DNA from: Aeromicrobium duanguangcaii
Lineage (GTDB): Bacteria > Actinomycetota > Actinomycetes > Propionibacteriales > Nocardioidaceae
Length of the DNA stretch: 64,000 nucleotides
Assembly (NCBI RefSeq): GCF_024508295.1
Contig: NZ_CP101990.1
Span: 1-64,000, forward strand
Direction of reading: 5' to 3'
Part shown: positions 28,226-37,175 of the stretch, piece by piece
Numbering within the stretch: position 1 is the first letter of the stretch
Layout of the letters: each line of letters opens with the position of its first letter
Notes under the pieces: generated by a model
Seen by the model: only the letters and a program-made list of their open reading frames with translations
Told to the model about the DNA's origin: nothing
Databases searched by the model: none
Translations under genes and position numbers: made by a program

Positions 28226-29115
28226 CCGGCGCCCACCATCACCGCTCGTGCCACGATGCGTGCCTTCACGGGCCCGGGCACGCGGATCCGCTCGGTTCGG
28301 ATGCGCTCGGGCGAGCTGGCCCGCAGGCGACGGGACAGCTCCGCGAAGAGGGCGTGCGCCGCCGCGACGGCTCGCCGGCTGCCGACGGGCAGCGCCGGGA
28401 TGACCACGGCGGCCGCGGCCAGATCGGCGTCGATGTCGTCGAGGAACCGGTCACGTGCCGCCTCGTCGAAGCGATCGGGGTCGAGGCCCGGGAAGTAGCT
28501 GCGCCCCAGCTGGTCACGGTCGGCGGCCAGGTCGCGCAGGAAGTTGACCTTCTGGAAGCCGGCGCCGAGGCGCTGGGCGCCGGGGGCGAGCCCGGTGTAC
28601 TCGCGTTCGGCCTGGGGCCGACCGGTGAGGAACGCCCGCAGGCACATCAGCCCGACGACCTCGGCTGATCCGTAGACGTACGTCGCGAAGCTGGCCTCGT
28701 CGTGCTCCTCGCGGAACAGGTCGGTGCGCATCGAGGCGAAGAACGGGTCGACCAGATCGACGCCGATGCCGCACGAGCGCGCCGTGCGGGCGAAGGCGTG
28801 CACCACGAGGTTGGCGCTGTGCCCGGTGCGCAGCGACTCGTGGACCTCGTCCTGCAGCGCGTCGATCAACCGCAGCTGGTCGCGCGGCTCACCCAGGGGC
28901 CGCGGGGCGTCGACGATCTCGTCGGCGATCCGGACCAAGGCGTAGATGTTGCGCACGCGGGTGCGCACGGGGCCGTTCAGCAGGCGCGAGGCCATGCCGA
29001 AGGAGGTCGAGTACCGCTTGATGACCAGGGCGGCGCTCTTCTCGGCCACCTCGTCGTAGAGCTCGTACCCGGTGGTGGGCTGCTGGTCGCGGTCGTGGGT
29101 CCAGGGTGCGCTCAT
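28222..29115 (-). CDS. crtB: Phytoene synthase CrtB
   Basis: CrtB condenses two geranylgeranyl diphosphates to phytoene, the first committed carotenoid step. The 297-aa protein of the squalene/phytoene synthase family has the conserved YSTSFGMASRLL start region. The first Asp-rich motif is VRIADEIVD (about residue 60), then YVYGSAEVVGLMCL and the second Asp-rich segment KVNFLRDLAADRDQLGRSYFP (about residue 175). It sits between crtE and crtI with overlapping stop and start codons on both sides. Confidence 0.95.
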   Translation of the reverse strand: MSAPWTHDRDQQPTTGYELYDEVAEKSAALVIKRYSTSFGMASRLLNGPVRTRVRNIYALVRIADEIVDAPRPLGEPRDQLRLIDALQDEVHESLRTGHSANLVVHAFARTARSCGIGVDLVDPFFASMRTDLFREEHDEASFATYVYGSAEVVGLMCLRAFLTGRPQAEREYTGLAPGAQRLGAGFQKVNFLRDLAADRDQLGRSYFPGLDPDRFDEAARDRFLDDIDADLAAAAVVIPALPVGSRRAVAAAHALFAELSRRLRASSPERIRTERIRVPGPVKARIVARAVMVGAG

Positions 29116-30149
29116 GCGGCACCGGCCCGGGTGGACGGGACGTCCCCCCACGCATGGGTCAGGAGCGGCTCGAGCAGGGCCGCTTCGAGACCGAGCGAGC
29201 GGGACTGCTCGCGCGCGATCTCGAGGTGCTGGTCCGCCAGCTCCTCGATGTACCCGCGCGAGCCACAGGACTCCAGCAGCTCGCGGATGGTCGCGGCGGT
29301 GGTCTCGGTCAGGTGCGGGTCGCCCAGGTGTGGGGCGATCCTCGGCCACGACGAGGTCTGCGAGGCGTGCACCATCAACGGGGTGCGCTTGCCCTCGCGC
29401 AGGTCCCCCAGGCGGTCCTTGCCCGTGTCGACGGGATCGCCGAAGATGCCGCGGACGTCGTCGCGCAGCTGGAAGGCGACGCCGAGGCAGCGGCCGATCT
29501 CGCCGAGCGCGGCGACGTGCTCCTCGGTGGCCCCGGCCAGCACGGCGCCGGCCTGCATCGGCAGCACGAACGAGTAGACGGCCGTCTTGTGCTCGGCGAC
29601 GGCGAGCGCCTCCTGCGCGTCGGGCATGCGCGGGCTGAGCGCCAGCCGGACGTCGGCCAGCTCGCCGGCCGCCGAGGCGTGCAAGGTGTCGTCCAGCAGG
29701 TCGAGCAGCCGCGCGGTGGTCCGCACGTCCGCGCCGCACGTCGCCACGGCGCGGATCGCGGCGGCGAGCGCGAGGTCACCGGCCAGGATCGCGCCGGCGC
29801 GGGTGTAGGTGTCCTGGTCGTCCGGCGCGGTGTCGAGCGCGACCGCGTCGGCACGGAACCAGCCGGGAACGCTGGGCCGGCCACGGCGGGTGTCGTCGTT
29901 GTCGATGACGTCGTCGTGGACCACGAAGGCGGTGTGCAGCAGCTCGGTGGCGGCCGCGGCCCGGTCGACCACGGACTCGGGCTGGGCGCCGGTGAACGCG
30001 GCGTGCACCGTCGTCACGAGCCACGGCCGGAAGCGCTTTCCGCCCGAGGTGCCGACCTCGACGGCCGCCATCAGGGCGTCGTGGTCGCGGCTCAGGGCGG
30101 GCACGCGGGTCGGGATGACCAGGTCATCGAGCTCGTCCTGCAGGCTCAT
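29112..30149 (-). CDS. crtE: Polyprenyl (geranylgeranyl) diphosphate synthase CrtE
   Basis: CrtE makes the C20 precursor geranylgeranyl diphosphate by chain elongation with isopentenyl diphosphate. The 345-aa trans-isoprenyl diphosphate synthase has GGKRFRPWL. The first Asp-rich motif is VVHDDVIDNDDTRRG (about residue 82), and the second is FQLRDDVRGIFGDPVDTGKD (about residue 230). The ATG at 30149 overlaps the idi stop by 4 bases. Product length is inferred from the operon. Confidence 0.93.
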   Translation of the reverse strand: MSLQDELDDLVIPTRVPALSRDHDALMAAVEVGTSGGKRFRPWLVTTVHAAFTGAQPESVVDRAAAATELLHTAFVVHDDVIDNDDTRRGRPSVPGWFRADAVALDTAPDDQDTYTRAGAILAGDLALAAAIRAVATCGADVRTTARLLDLLDDTLHASAAGELADVRLALSPRMPDAQEALAVAEHKTAVYSFVLPMQAGAVLAGATEEHVAALGEIGRCLGVAFQLRDDVRGIFGDPVDTGKDRLGDLREGKRTPLMVHASQTSSWPRIAPHLGDPHLTETTAATIRELLESCGSRGYIEELADQHLEIAREQSRSLGLEAALLEPLLTHAWGDVPSTRAGAA

Positions 30150-30769
30150 GGCGCCGTCTCCGTCCGGTTCGGCGCCAGCAGGTGCCACGCATCGGCCTCC
30201 TCGAGCGCCAGGGTCTGGGCCACGAGCCACGGGCTGACCGCCCACGGGGCGACCCGGATCGTGTCGCGCAACTCGTCGACGGTGATCCACGCCAGCTCGG
30301 CGACCTCGTCGGGGTGCGGCTCGACCCCGCCACCGGCACGGGCGACGAACACGGGGCAGAACTCGTTCTCGACCACGCCGGCCGCGTCGACCGCGCGGTA
30401 GGAGAACTGCGGCAGCACGGGCCGGATGTCGAGGGTGTCGACACCGAGCTCACTGCGGCCGTGGCGGCGGACGGCTTCCTCGAGCGACTCCTGCGGACGC
30501 GGGTGTCCGCAGAACGAGTTGGTCCAGACGCCCGGCCAGGACCGCTTGGTCAGGGCGCGGCGGGTCACCAGCAGCCGGTCGTCGGCATCGAAGAGGTAGC
30601 AGGAGAACGCCAGGTGCAGGGGCGTGTAGTGGCTGTGGACCGCCGAGCGGGACGCGGTGCCGCGGGGCTGGTGGTCGTCATCGAGCAGCACGACGAGGTC
30701 GCGTGGGTCGCCCGGGGGCAACCGGTCGGGCTCGCGGTTCGCCGAATCAGGGTCCAGCACGGTCTCCAT
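30146..30769 (-). CDS. idi: Isopentenyl-diphosphate delta-isomerase, type 1
   Basis: This enzyme interconverts isopentenyl and dimethylallyl diphosphate, supplying both the starter for CrtE and the C5 units used by the elongase. The 207-aa Nudix-fold protein has the catalytic cysteine in WTNSFCGHP (about residue 88) and the catalytic glutamate in ENEFCPVF (about residue 135). It leads the carotenoid operon directly behind a good promoter. Having idi in the operon fits the extra C5 demand of a C50 pigment. Confidence 0.94.
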   Translation of the reverse strand: METVLDPDSANREPDRLPPGDPRDLVVLLDDDHQPRGTASRSAVHSHYTPLHLAFSCYLFDADDRLLVTRRALTKRSWPGVWTNSFCGHPRPQESLEEAVRRHGRSELGVDTLDIRPVLPQFSYRAVDAAGVVENEFCPVFVARAGGGVEPHPDEVAELAWITVDELRDTIRVAPWAVSPWLVAQTLALEEADAWHLLAPNRTETAP

Positions 30770-30789
30770 GGGCGCCTCCTCGACGACCC

Positions 30790-30822
30790 TTGCAGATTAT
30801 TGCTAACCAATCTAGATATCAA
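30790..30822. promoter_or_regulatory. Overlapping divergent promoters of the crt operon and marR
   Basis: On the minus strand, TTGATA (30817-30822) and TAATCT (30794-30799) are separated by exactly 17 bases and face idi. On the plus strand, TTGCAG (30790-30795) and TAGATA (30813-30818), also 17 bases apart, face the MarR gene. The palindrome ATCTAGAT (30810-30817) lies in the shared spacer and is a candidate operator, so one bound MarR dimer could block both promoters. Confidence 0.65.
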
Positions 30823-30850
30823 CTTCTAAAAGGAAGTGTAGTCTGAGCAC

Positions 30851-31381
30851 GTGTCGTCGCACCACCCCCAGAACCCTCCGATGACGCACGAGTACACCGA
30901 CGACGAGCGCGCTCTGTTGCGCGCGGTACGCCATCTCGTGCGAGCCGACCGCGACATGCGGGCGCGGCTGAGCGCCTCCATGCGCGTCAACCCCACCGAC
31001 CTGCGCTCGATCCGTCACGTCATGCGTGCGGTGGAGGCGCAGGACTCGGACGAGACCGAGGTCTCGCCGGGAGGCGTGACGCCGCGGAAGCTCGCCGATC
31101 ACCTCGGCATCTCGACCGCGGCCGTCACGACCCTGGTCGACCGACTCGTCGCGTCCGGCCACCTGACCCGGGCCCCGCACCCGACCGACCGGCGGTCGGT
31201 CATCCTGCTGCCGACGGAGCTGGCCCGGAGCCAGATGGACGCGCACCTGCTGGACATGCACGACCGGATGAAGCGGATCGCCGCAGCCGTTCCCGAGAGC
31301 GCGCGCCCGGCCCTGATCGAGTTCCTCGAGGCACTGACGCGCGAGATGGAGCGCGACCGGCTCGACGTCAGCCGTGACTGA
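30851..31381 (+). CDS. MarR-family regulator, CrtR-like
   Basis: The 176-aa winged-helix protein has a MarR domain with the recognition region GVTPRKLADHLGISTAAVTTLVDRLVASGHLTR and the wing HPTDRRSVILLPTE. It is divergent from idi-crtE and shares overlapping promoters with that operon. In Corynebacterium glutamicum a MarR protein (CrtR) in this position represses the crt genes and is released by geranylgeranyl diphosphate; the same role is inferred here. Start is the GTG at 30851, or the ATG at 30881, which would shorten it by 10 residues. Confidence 0.85.
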   Translation: MSSHHPQNPPMTHEYTDDERALLRAVRHLVRADRDMRARLSASMRVNPTDLRSIRHVMRAVEAQDSDETEVSPGGVTPRKLADHLGISTAAVTTLVDRLVASGHLTRAPHPTDRRSVILLPTELARSQMDAHLLDMHDRMKRIAAAVPESARPALIEFLEALTREMERDRLDVSRD

Positions 31382-31390
31382 CCGCCCGCC

Positions 31391-32311
31391 TCACACGTGC
31401 GGGAGGATCTCCTCGGCCACGAGCCGCAGGTGGTCCAGATCGGACAGGTCCAGGACCTGCAGGTAGATCCGCTCGGTCCCGGCATCGGCGAACTGACCGA
31501 TCCGGTCCAGGATCTCGGCCGGGGTCCCGGCCAGGCCGTTCTCGCGCAGCTCGTCGACCTCGCGGCCGATGGCGGCGGCGCGACGGGCGATCTCGGCCTC
31601 ATCCGAGCCGGCGCACAGCACCAGCGCGTTGGAGTACACCAGCGAGCCGGGGTCGCGCTCGGCCGTCTCGCACGCCGTGCGCACGCGACCGAACAACGTC
31701 CGGGTCTCGTCGACCGAGACGAACGGGACGTTGAACTCGTCGGCGAACCGCGCCGCCAGGGCCGGCGTGCGGCGCTTGCCCTTGCCGCCGATGATCACCG
31801 GGACGCGGTCCTGCACCGGCTTGGGTAGGGCCGGGGAGTTCTGCACCTGGAAGTGCTCGCCCTCGAACGAGAAGGCGCCCGAGGTGTCGGCCCACAGGCC
31901 GGTGATGATCTCGAGCTGCTCCTCCAGCCGGTCGAAGCGCTCGGGCGTGCCCGGGAAGGGGATCCCGTACGCCCGGTGCTCGTCGTCGAACCAGCCGGCA
32001 CCGAGCCCCAGCTCGACGCGTCCACCACTCATCTGGTCGACACCGGCCACGCTGACGGCCAGCGGGCCGGGCAACCGGAACGTCGAGCTGGTGACGAGCG
32101 TCCCGAGCCGGATCGTCGAGGTCTCGCGGGCCAGGCCGGCCAGCGTGATCCAGGCGTCGGTCGGACCGGGCAGCCCGTCGCCACCCATCGCCAGGTAGTG
32201 GTCGGAGCGGAAGAAGGCGTCGAAGCCCGACCGCTCGCTCTCCTGGGCCACGGCGAGCAGGTCGTCGTAGGAAGCGCCTTGCTGGGGCTCGGTGAAGATC
32301 CGCAGTCGCAT
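31391..32311 (-). CDS. LLM-class F420-dependent oxidoreductase
   Basis: The 306-aa protein has the luciferase-like (beta/alpha)8 fold, of the type that uses coenzyme F420 in actinobacteria. Visible marks are FFRSDHYLAMGG, the IRLGTLVTSSTFRLPGPLAVSVAGVD segment with its non-prolyl cis-peptide region, VELGLGAGWFDDEHRAYGIPFP and PVIIGGKGKRRTPALAARFADEFN. The substrate is unknown. The ATG shares a base with the stop of the YtxH-like gene upstream, so they form one operon. F420 use is a family inference; FMN cannot be excluded. Confidence 0.83.
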   Translation of the reverse strand: MRLRIFTEPQQGASYDDLLAVAQESERSGFDAFFRSDHYLAMGGDGLPGPTDAWITLAGLARETSTIRLGTLVTSSTFRLPGPLAVSVAGVDQMSGGRVELGLGAGWFDDEHRAYGIPFPGTPERFDRLEEQLEIITGLWADTSGAFSFEGEHFQVQNSPALPKPVQDRVPVIIGGKGKRRTPALAARFADEFNVPFVSVDETRTLFGRVRTACETAERDPGSLVYSNALVLCAGSDEAEIARRAAAIGREVDELRENGLAGTPAEILDRIGQFADAGTERIYLQVLDLSDLDHLRLVAEEILPHV

Positions 32312-32796
32312 CAGGCGCGCGGCTCGTCGGTGGTCTTGTCGGCGCCGAGCGGGTACGGCTGGGCGGCCAGGTCGTCCGAGCCCGCCTCGTCGATATCGAA
32401 GGCGGCGGCGGCATCAGCCTCGGCGGCGTCGGCGCGCAGGCCCTCGCTGCTGGTGCTGTACGCGGGGGCGGCGGCATCGGCGGCATCGGCGTCGGCCGCG
32501 GCGGCCGACTGGCTGGCCGAGGTGGAGGACGAGTCGTCCTTCGAGAAGTCGGCGGCGGTCTTGACCTTCTCGGTCACGGTGCTGGTGACGTCCTTGGCCG
32601 TCTCGGCGGCGCGGTGGCCCACGTCGCTCGCGGTGGTCTTGGCCGTGTCCTGGGCCTTGTGAGCGGTCGCCTGGACCGGCTCGGTGTTCCAGACCTTCTC
32701 GGCCTGCTGCTTGATCTGTTCGTAGCGGCCGCGGCCGGCACGGGTCCCGAGGACGTATCCGACGCCGACAGCGGTCAACAGCGCGAGCTTCTTCAC
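32311..32796 (-). CDS. YtxH-like small protein with Ala-rich tail
   Basis: The 161-aa protein has a short hydrophobic N-terminus containing KLALLTAVGVGYVLGTRAGR, the G-Y-V-L-G-x-R-A-G-R motif shared by YtxH-type proteins. An amphipathic Ala/Lys/Thr helix (about residues 30-90) and a low-complexity Ala/Asp/Ser tail follow. It is probably membrane-associated. Function is unknown; related proteins are often stress-induced. It overlaps the oxidoreductase start by one base. Confidence 0.7.
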   Translation of the reverse strand: MKKLALLTAVGVGYVLGTRAGRGRYEQIKQQAEKVWNTEPVQATAHKAQDTAKTTASDVGHRAAETAKDVTSTVTEKVKTAADFSKDDSSSTSASQSAAAADADAADAAAPAYSTSSEGLRADAAEADAAAAFDIDEAGSDDLAAQPYPLGADKTTDEPRA

Positions 32797-32857
32797 GGGG
32801 TCACTCCTTGGATCGAGGTGGGGTCGCCACCCATTGTTGCCCCATTCGGCCTGATCC

Positions 32858-33712
32858 TCATGTGGAGCGTTCGGGGGGTGATATCGCCCAGCCGATCGCG
32901 CGGGTGACGACGGCGCCCCCGGCGCGCACGGCCGTCGCCTCCGTCAGTGGCAGCCACGGCACCCGCAACGGGAGGCGTGCCCAGCGCGGCAGCAGGCCCA
33001 CGGCGGCGGCGGCGAGCAGGCCGTACGGCGGGCGGATCGCCCACGGCACGGGAGGACGCAGCAACATGAAGCGGGCGGCCTCGCGGGCGGCGGGTGTGCT
33101 GCGCAGCTCGGGGCGGTAGTTGCGCAGGGCCTCCTCGAGTCCGGCGACGTCCTCGGGCAGGTCGGTGGCGCCCAGCAGCCGGGCGGTCACCGCGGACTGG
33201 GCGACGTAGGTGTCGCGCTCGTCGGCCGAGAGGCGCTGCGCCCCGTACCGATCGTGGGCGCGCAGGAAGGAGTCGGCCTCGGCCACGTGCACCCACCGCA
33301 GCAGGTGGGGGTCGGACGCGGCGTAGGGGCGGCCGTCGTCGGCGGTCCCGGTGATCCGCTCGTGGATCCGCCGCACCGCGCCGATCGAGCGATCGGCGTG
33401 CTCGATCGTGCCGAAGGTCGTCTCGGCGAGGAAGGCGCTGGTGCGCTGCAGCCGGCCCCACGGGTCGCCGCGGAACCCGGAGTGCTGGTCCACGCCGGCC
33501 ATCGCCAAGGGGTGCAGGGACTGCAGGAGCAGCGCGCGGATGCCGCCGACGAACATCGAGGCATCGGCGTGCACGCGCCAGATCGGGTCGTCCGGGGTGA
33601 AGCGCCGCGGACCCTCGGTGCCGTGGATGCGCTCGCGACGCCGCGGACCCTCCGGCCCCGCCACGCGGGCGAAGATCGCCGACCCGGCCTGTGCGCGGAC
33701 CTTCTCGATCAT
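32858..33712 (-). CDS. MpaB/DUF2236-family oxygenase
   Basis: The 284-aa protein of the DUF2236 family includes rubber oxygenase (Lcp) and fungal MpaB. Conserved positions include ASMFVGGIRALLLQSLHPLAMAGVDQHS (residues about 50-77), WGRLQRTSAFL and HLLRWVHVAEADSFLRAH with its His pair, likely haem or metal ligands as in Lcp. The ATG at 33712 is chosen because an upstream extension would cross the hairpin at 33724-33752. Substrate is unknown. Confidence 0.8.
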   Translation of the reverse strand: MIEKVRAQAGSAIFARVAGPEGPRRRERIHGTEGPRRFTPDDPIWRVHADASMFVGGIRALLLQSLHPLAMAGVDQHSGFRGDPWGRLQRTSAFLAETTFGTIEHADRSIGAVRRIHERITGTADDGRPYAASDPHLLRWVHVAEADSFLRAHDRYGAQRLSADERDTYVAQSAVTARLLGATDLPEDVAGLEEALRNYRPELRSTPAAREAARFMLLRPPVPWAIRPPYGLLAAAAVGLLPRWARLPLRVPWLPLTEATAVRAGGAVVTRAIGWAISPPERST

Positions 33713-33723
33713 GGAACCAACGT

Positions 33724-33789
33724 AGTCCCGGCGGCACAGAGCCGCCGGGACTGCGGGGAATGGGGCCTCCGAGGGGGAAATGAGGCCCC
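33724..33789 (-). terminator. Two hairpins behind the universal stress gene
   Basis: A perfect 12-bp stem, AGTCCCGGCGGC (33724-33735) with its complement (33741-33752), lies beside a second 8-bp stem GGGGCCTC (33762-33769) with GAGGCCCC (33782-33789). Both lie between the minus-strand stress gene and the next minus-strand gene. The first probably ends the stress-gene transcript. Confidence 0.65.
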
Positions 33790-33862
33790 GTGTGAGGGCC
33801 GGCGCCGGGGGGAACGCGTCGGCCACGACGGTGGGGCCGCCGGGATCAGCTCCCGGCGCGCC

Positions 33863-35595
<1,733 letters not shown>

Positions 35596-35678
35596 ACCAT
35601 GTCGGAGAAACCCCCCGCCCGGTGCGCTCGGTGCCCTAGGGTTCGTGCCAACCTCCGTAGAAAGCGAGCCCGCTTCGC

Positions 35679-36512
35679 ATGTTCCGTCTTACTCGCGCCA
35701 TGAGCCCCACGGCGCTCCTCGTCAGCCTGCTGGCCCTCGTCGTCGCCCTGTCCGCCGGCACCGCCTACGCCGCCGCGAGGATCGGCACCGCTGATCTGAA
35801 GGACGGCGCGGTGACGTCGGAGAAGATCCGAAACCACACGATTCGGATGGGTGACATCCAGCCCGAGACGCGCGAGAAGCTCCGGGGCCTGAAGGGCGCC
35901 AAGGGCGCCAAGGGCGCCCAGGGTGCGAAGGGTCCCCAGGGCCCGCATGGTCTGCAAGGTCCGCAGGGCGATCCGGGTGCACAGGGTCCGCAAGGTCCGC
36001 AGGGCGACCCGGGTGCGCAGGGTGCGCAAGGTCCGCAGGGCGACCCGGGTGCGCAAGGTCCGCAGGGCGACCCGGGTGCGCAAGGTCCGCAGGGCGACCC
36101 GGGTGAGCGTGGTCCGCAAGGCCCCGCGGGTCGAGATGGCGTCGGTGCCTCGTCGTACACGGTGTCCCTCGCGACGCCCAACGGTCGGACGCTCAATCTC
36201 TCGAACGTGAAGGTGTACGTCTACTGCGGCTCCTCGCAGATGTACATGTCGCTGAGCAAGAAGAGTGGCGCCAGCAACAGCCTCAGCATCGACGGTTTGC
36301 GCCAGGTGGGCAGTGGCCCCCTCGAGCGTTGGGCCGCGCCGAACGTGGAGGAGACCAGTGAGCCTGGCGCGGGCGCCACTCGCGTCTGGGCGGATCTGAT
36401 GGTGACCGACCATGCCACGGACACCATGGGCAAGCTGACGCTCAGTGGCACCAGGACTGGGGACACGTGCACGTGGCGGATCATCGATGCTCCGGCAGAG
36501 GCGGCGTCCTAG
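35679..36512 (+). CDS. Secreted collagen-like protein
   Basis: The 277-aa protein has an N-terminal signal sequence ([24 protein letters not shown]), a linker, and about 27 consecutive Gly-X-Y triplets (residues about 70-150) rich in [10 protein letters not shown] globular C-terminal domain with two cysteines follows ([18 protein letters not shown]). The triplets should form a collagen-type triple helix and the C-terminal domain may nucleate trimers. No sortase motif or lipobox is visible, so it is secreted or held by its N-terminal hydrophobic segment. It lies between the kinase and its response regulator, same strand, 83 bases after the kinase and 9 before the regulator. Confidence 0.85.
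   Translation: MFRLTRAMSPTALLVSLLALVVALSAGTAYAAARIGTADLKDGAVTSEKIRNHTIRMGDIQPETREKLRGLKGAKGAKGAQGAKGPQGPHGLQGPQGDPGAQGPQGPQGDPGAQGAQGPQGDPGAQGPQGDPGAQGPQGDPGERGPQGPAGRDGVGASSYTVSLATPNGRTLNLSNVKVYVYCGSSQMYMSLSKKSGASNSLSIDGLRQVGSGPLERWAAPNVEETSEPGAGATRVWADLMVTDHATDTMGKLTLSGTRTGDTCTWRIIDAPAEAAS
36021..36101 (+). repeat. Three perfect 27-bp repeats in the collagen-like gene
   Basis: Units at 36021-36047, 36048-36074 and 36075-36101 are identical and each encodes GAQGPQGDP. Neighbouring sequence holds diverged copies. Such in-frame repeats change number by slippage, so triple-helix length probably varies among strains. Confidence 0.85.
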
Positions 36513-36521
36513 GCTGAGCCC

Positions 36522-37145
36522 ATGACCGATCCGATCCGCGTCTTCCTGCTCGACGATCACGAAGTGGTCCGACGCGGGGTCGGTGACCTGCTCGAGGACT
36601 CCGGGACCATCACGGTCGTGGGGCAGGCGGGAACGGTCGCCGAGGCCGCCGAGGCCATCGAACGGCTCCAGCCGGACGTGGCGGTGCTCGACGCGCGACT
36701 GCCCGACGGCTCGGGCATCGAACTGTGCCGCCGGGTGCGCCTGAGCGCCGAGCGCACCGCGGTGTTGATCCTCACGTCCTACGAGGACGACGAGGCCCTC
36801 TTCGACGCGATCATGTCGGGCGCGTCGGGCTTCCTGCTCAAGCAGGTGCGCGGCAACGACCTGGTCGACGCCGTGCAGCGCGTCGCCGCCGGCCAGTCCC
36901 TGCTCGACCCCGCGGTCACCCGCTCGGTGCTCGAGCGGCTGCGCCGCCAGGACGCCCCCGATCCGCTCGCCGGCCTCACCGTCCAGGAGCGCAAGGTCTT
37001 CGAGCAGCTGCGCCTGGGCCACTCGAACCGCGAGATCGCCGAGCACCTCTTCCTCTCGGAGAAGACCGTCAAGAACTACGTGTCGACGGTGTTGGCCAAG
37101 CTCGGGCTCGAGCGTCGTGCCCAGGTCGCCGCCTGGAAGGACTGA
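36522..37145 (+). CDS. LuxR/NarL-family response regulator, DevR/DosR-like
   Basis: The 207-aa regulator has a receiver domain (LLDDHEVVRRGVGDLL; phosphoacceptor Asp in VAVLDARLPDGSG, about residue 57; conserved Thr and Lys in LTSYEDD and FLLKQVRG). A C-terminal LuxR helix-turn-helix follows (LTVQERKVFEQLRLGHSNREIAEHLFLSEKTVKNYVSTVLAKLG), which ends with the DevR-like RRAQVAAW. The partner is very probably the GAF kinase at 34465. It may also control the collagen-like gene and the divergent stress gene; no DevR box was identified with confidence. Confidence 0.9.
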   Translation: MTDPIRVFLLDDHEVVRRGVGDLLEDSGTITVVGQAGTVAEAAEAIERLQPDVAVLDARLPDGSGIELCRRVRLSAERTAVLILTSYEDDEALFDAIMSGASGFLLKQVRGNDLVDAVQRVAAGQSLLDPAVTRSVLERLRRQDAPDPLAGLTVQERKVFEQLRLGHSNREIAEHLFLSEKTVKNYVSTVLAKLGLERRAQVAAWKD

Positions 37146-37175
37146 CGTCCAGGCGGCGATCCCCGGGCCGATCTC

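Noticed and set aside
35900-36110. Regular repeats suggesting a CRISPR array
   Set aside because: The repeats are in frame, have no spacers, and encode Gly-X-Y triplets of the collagen-like protein.
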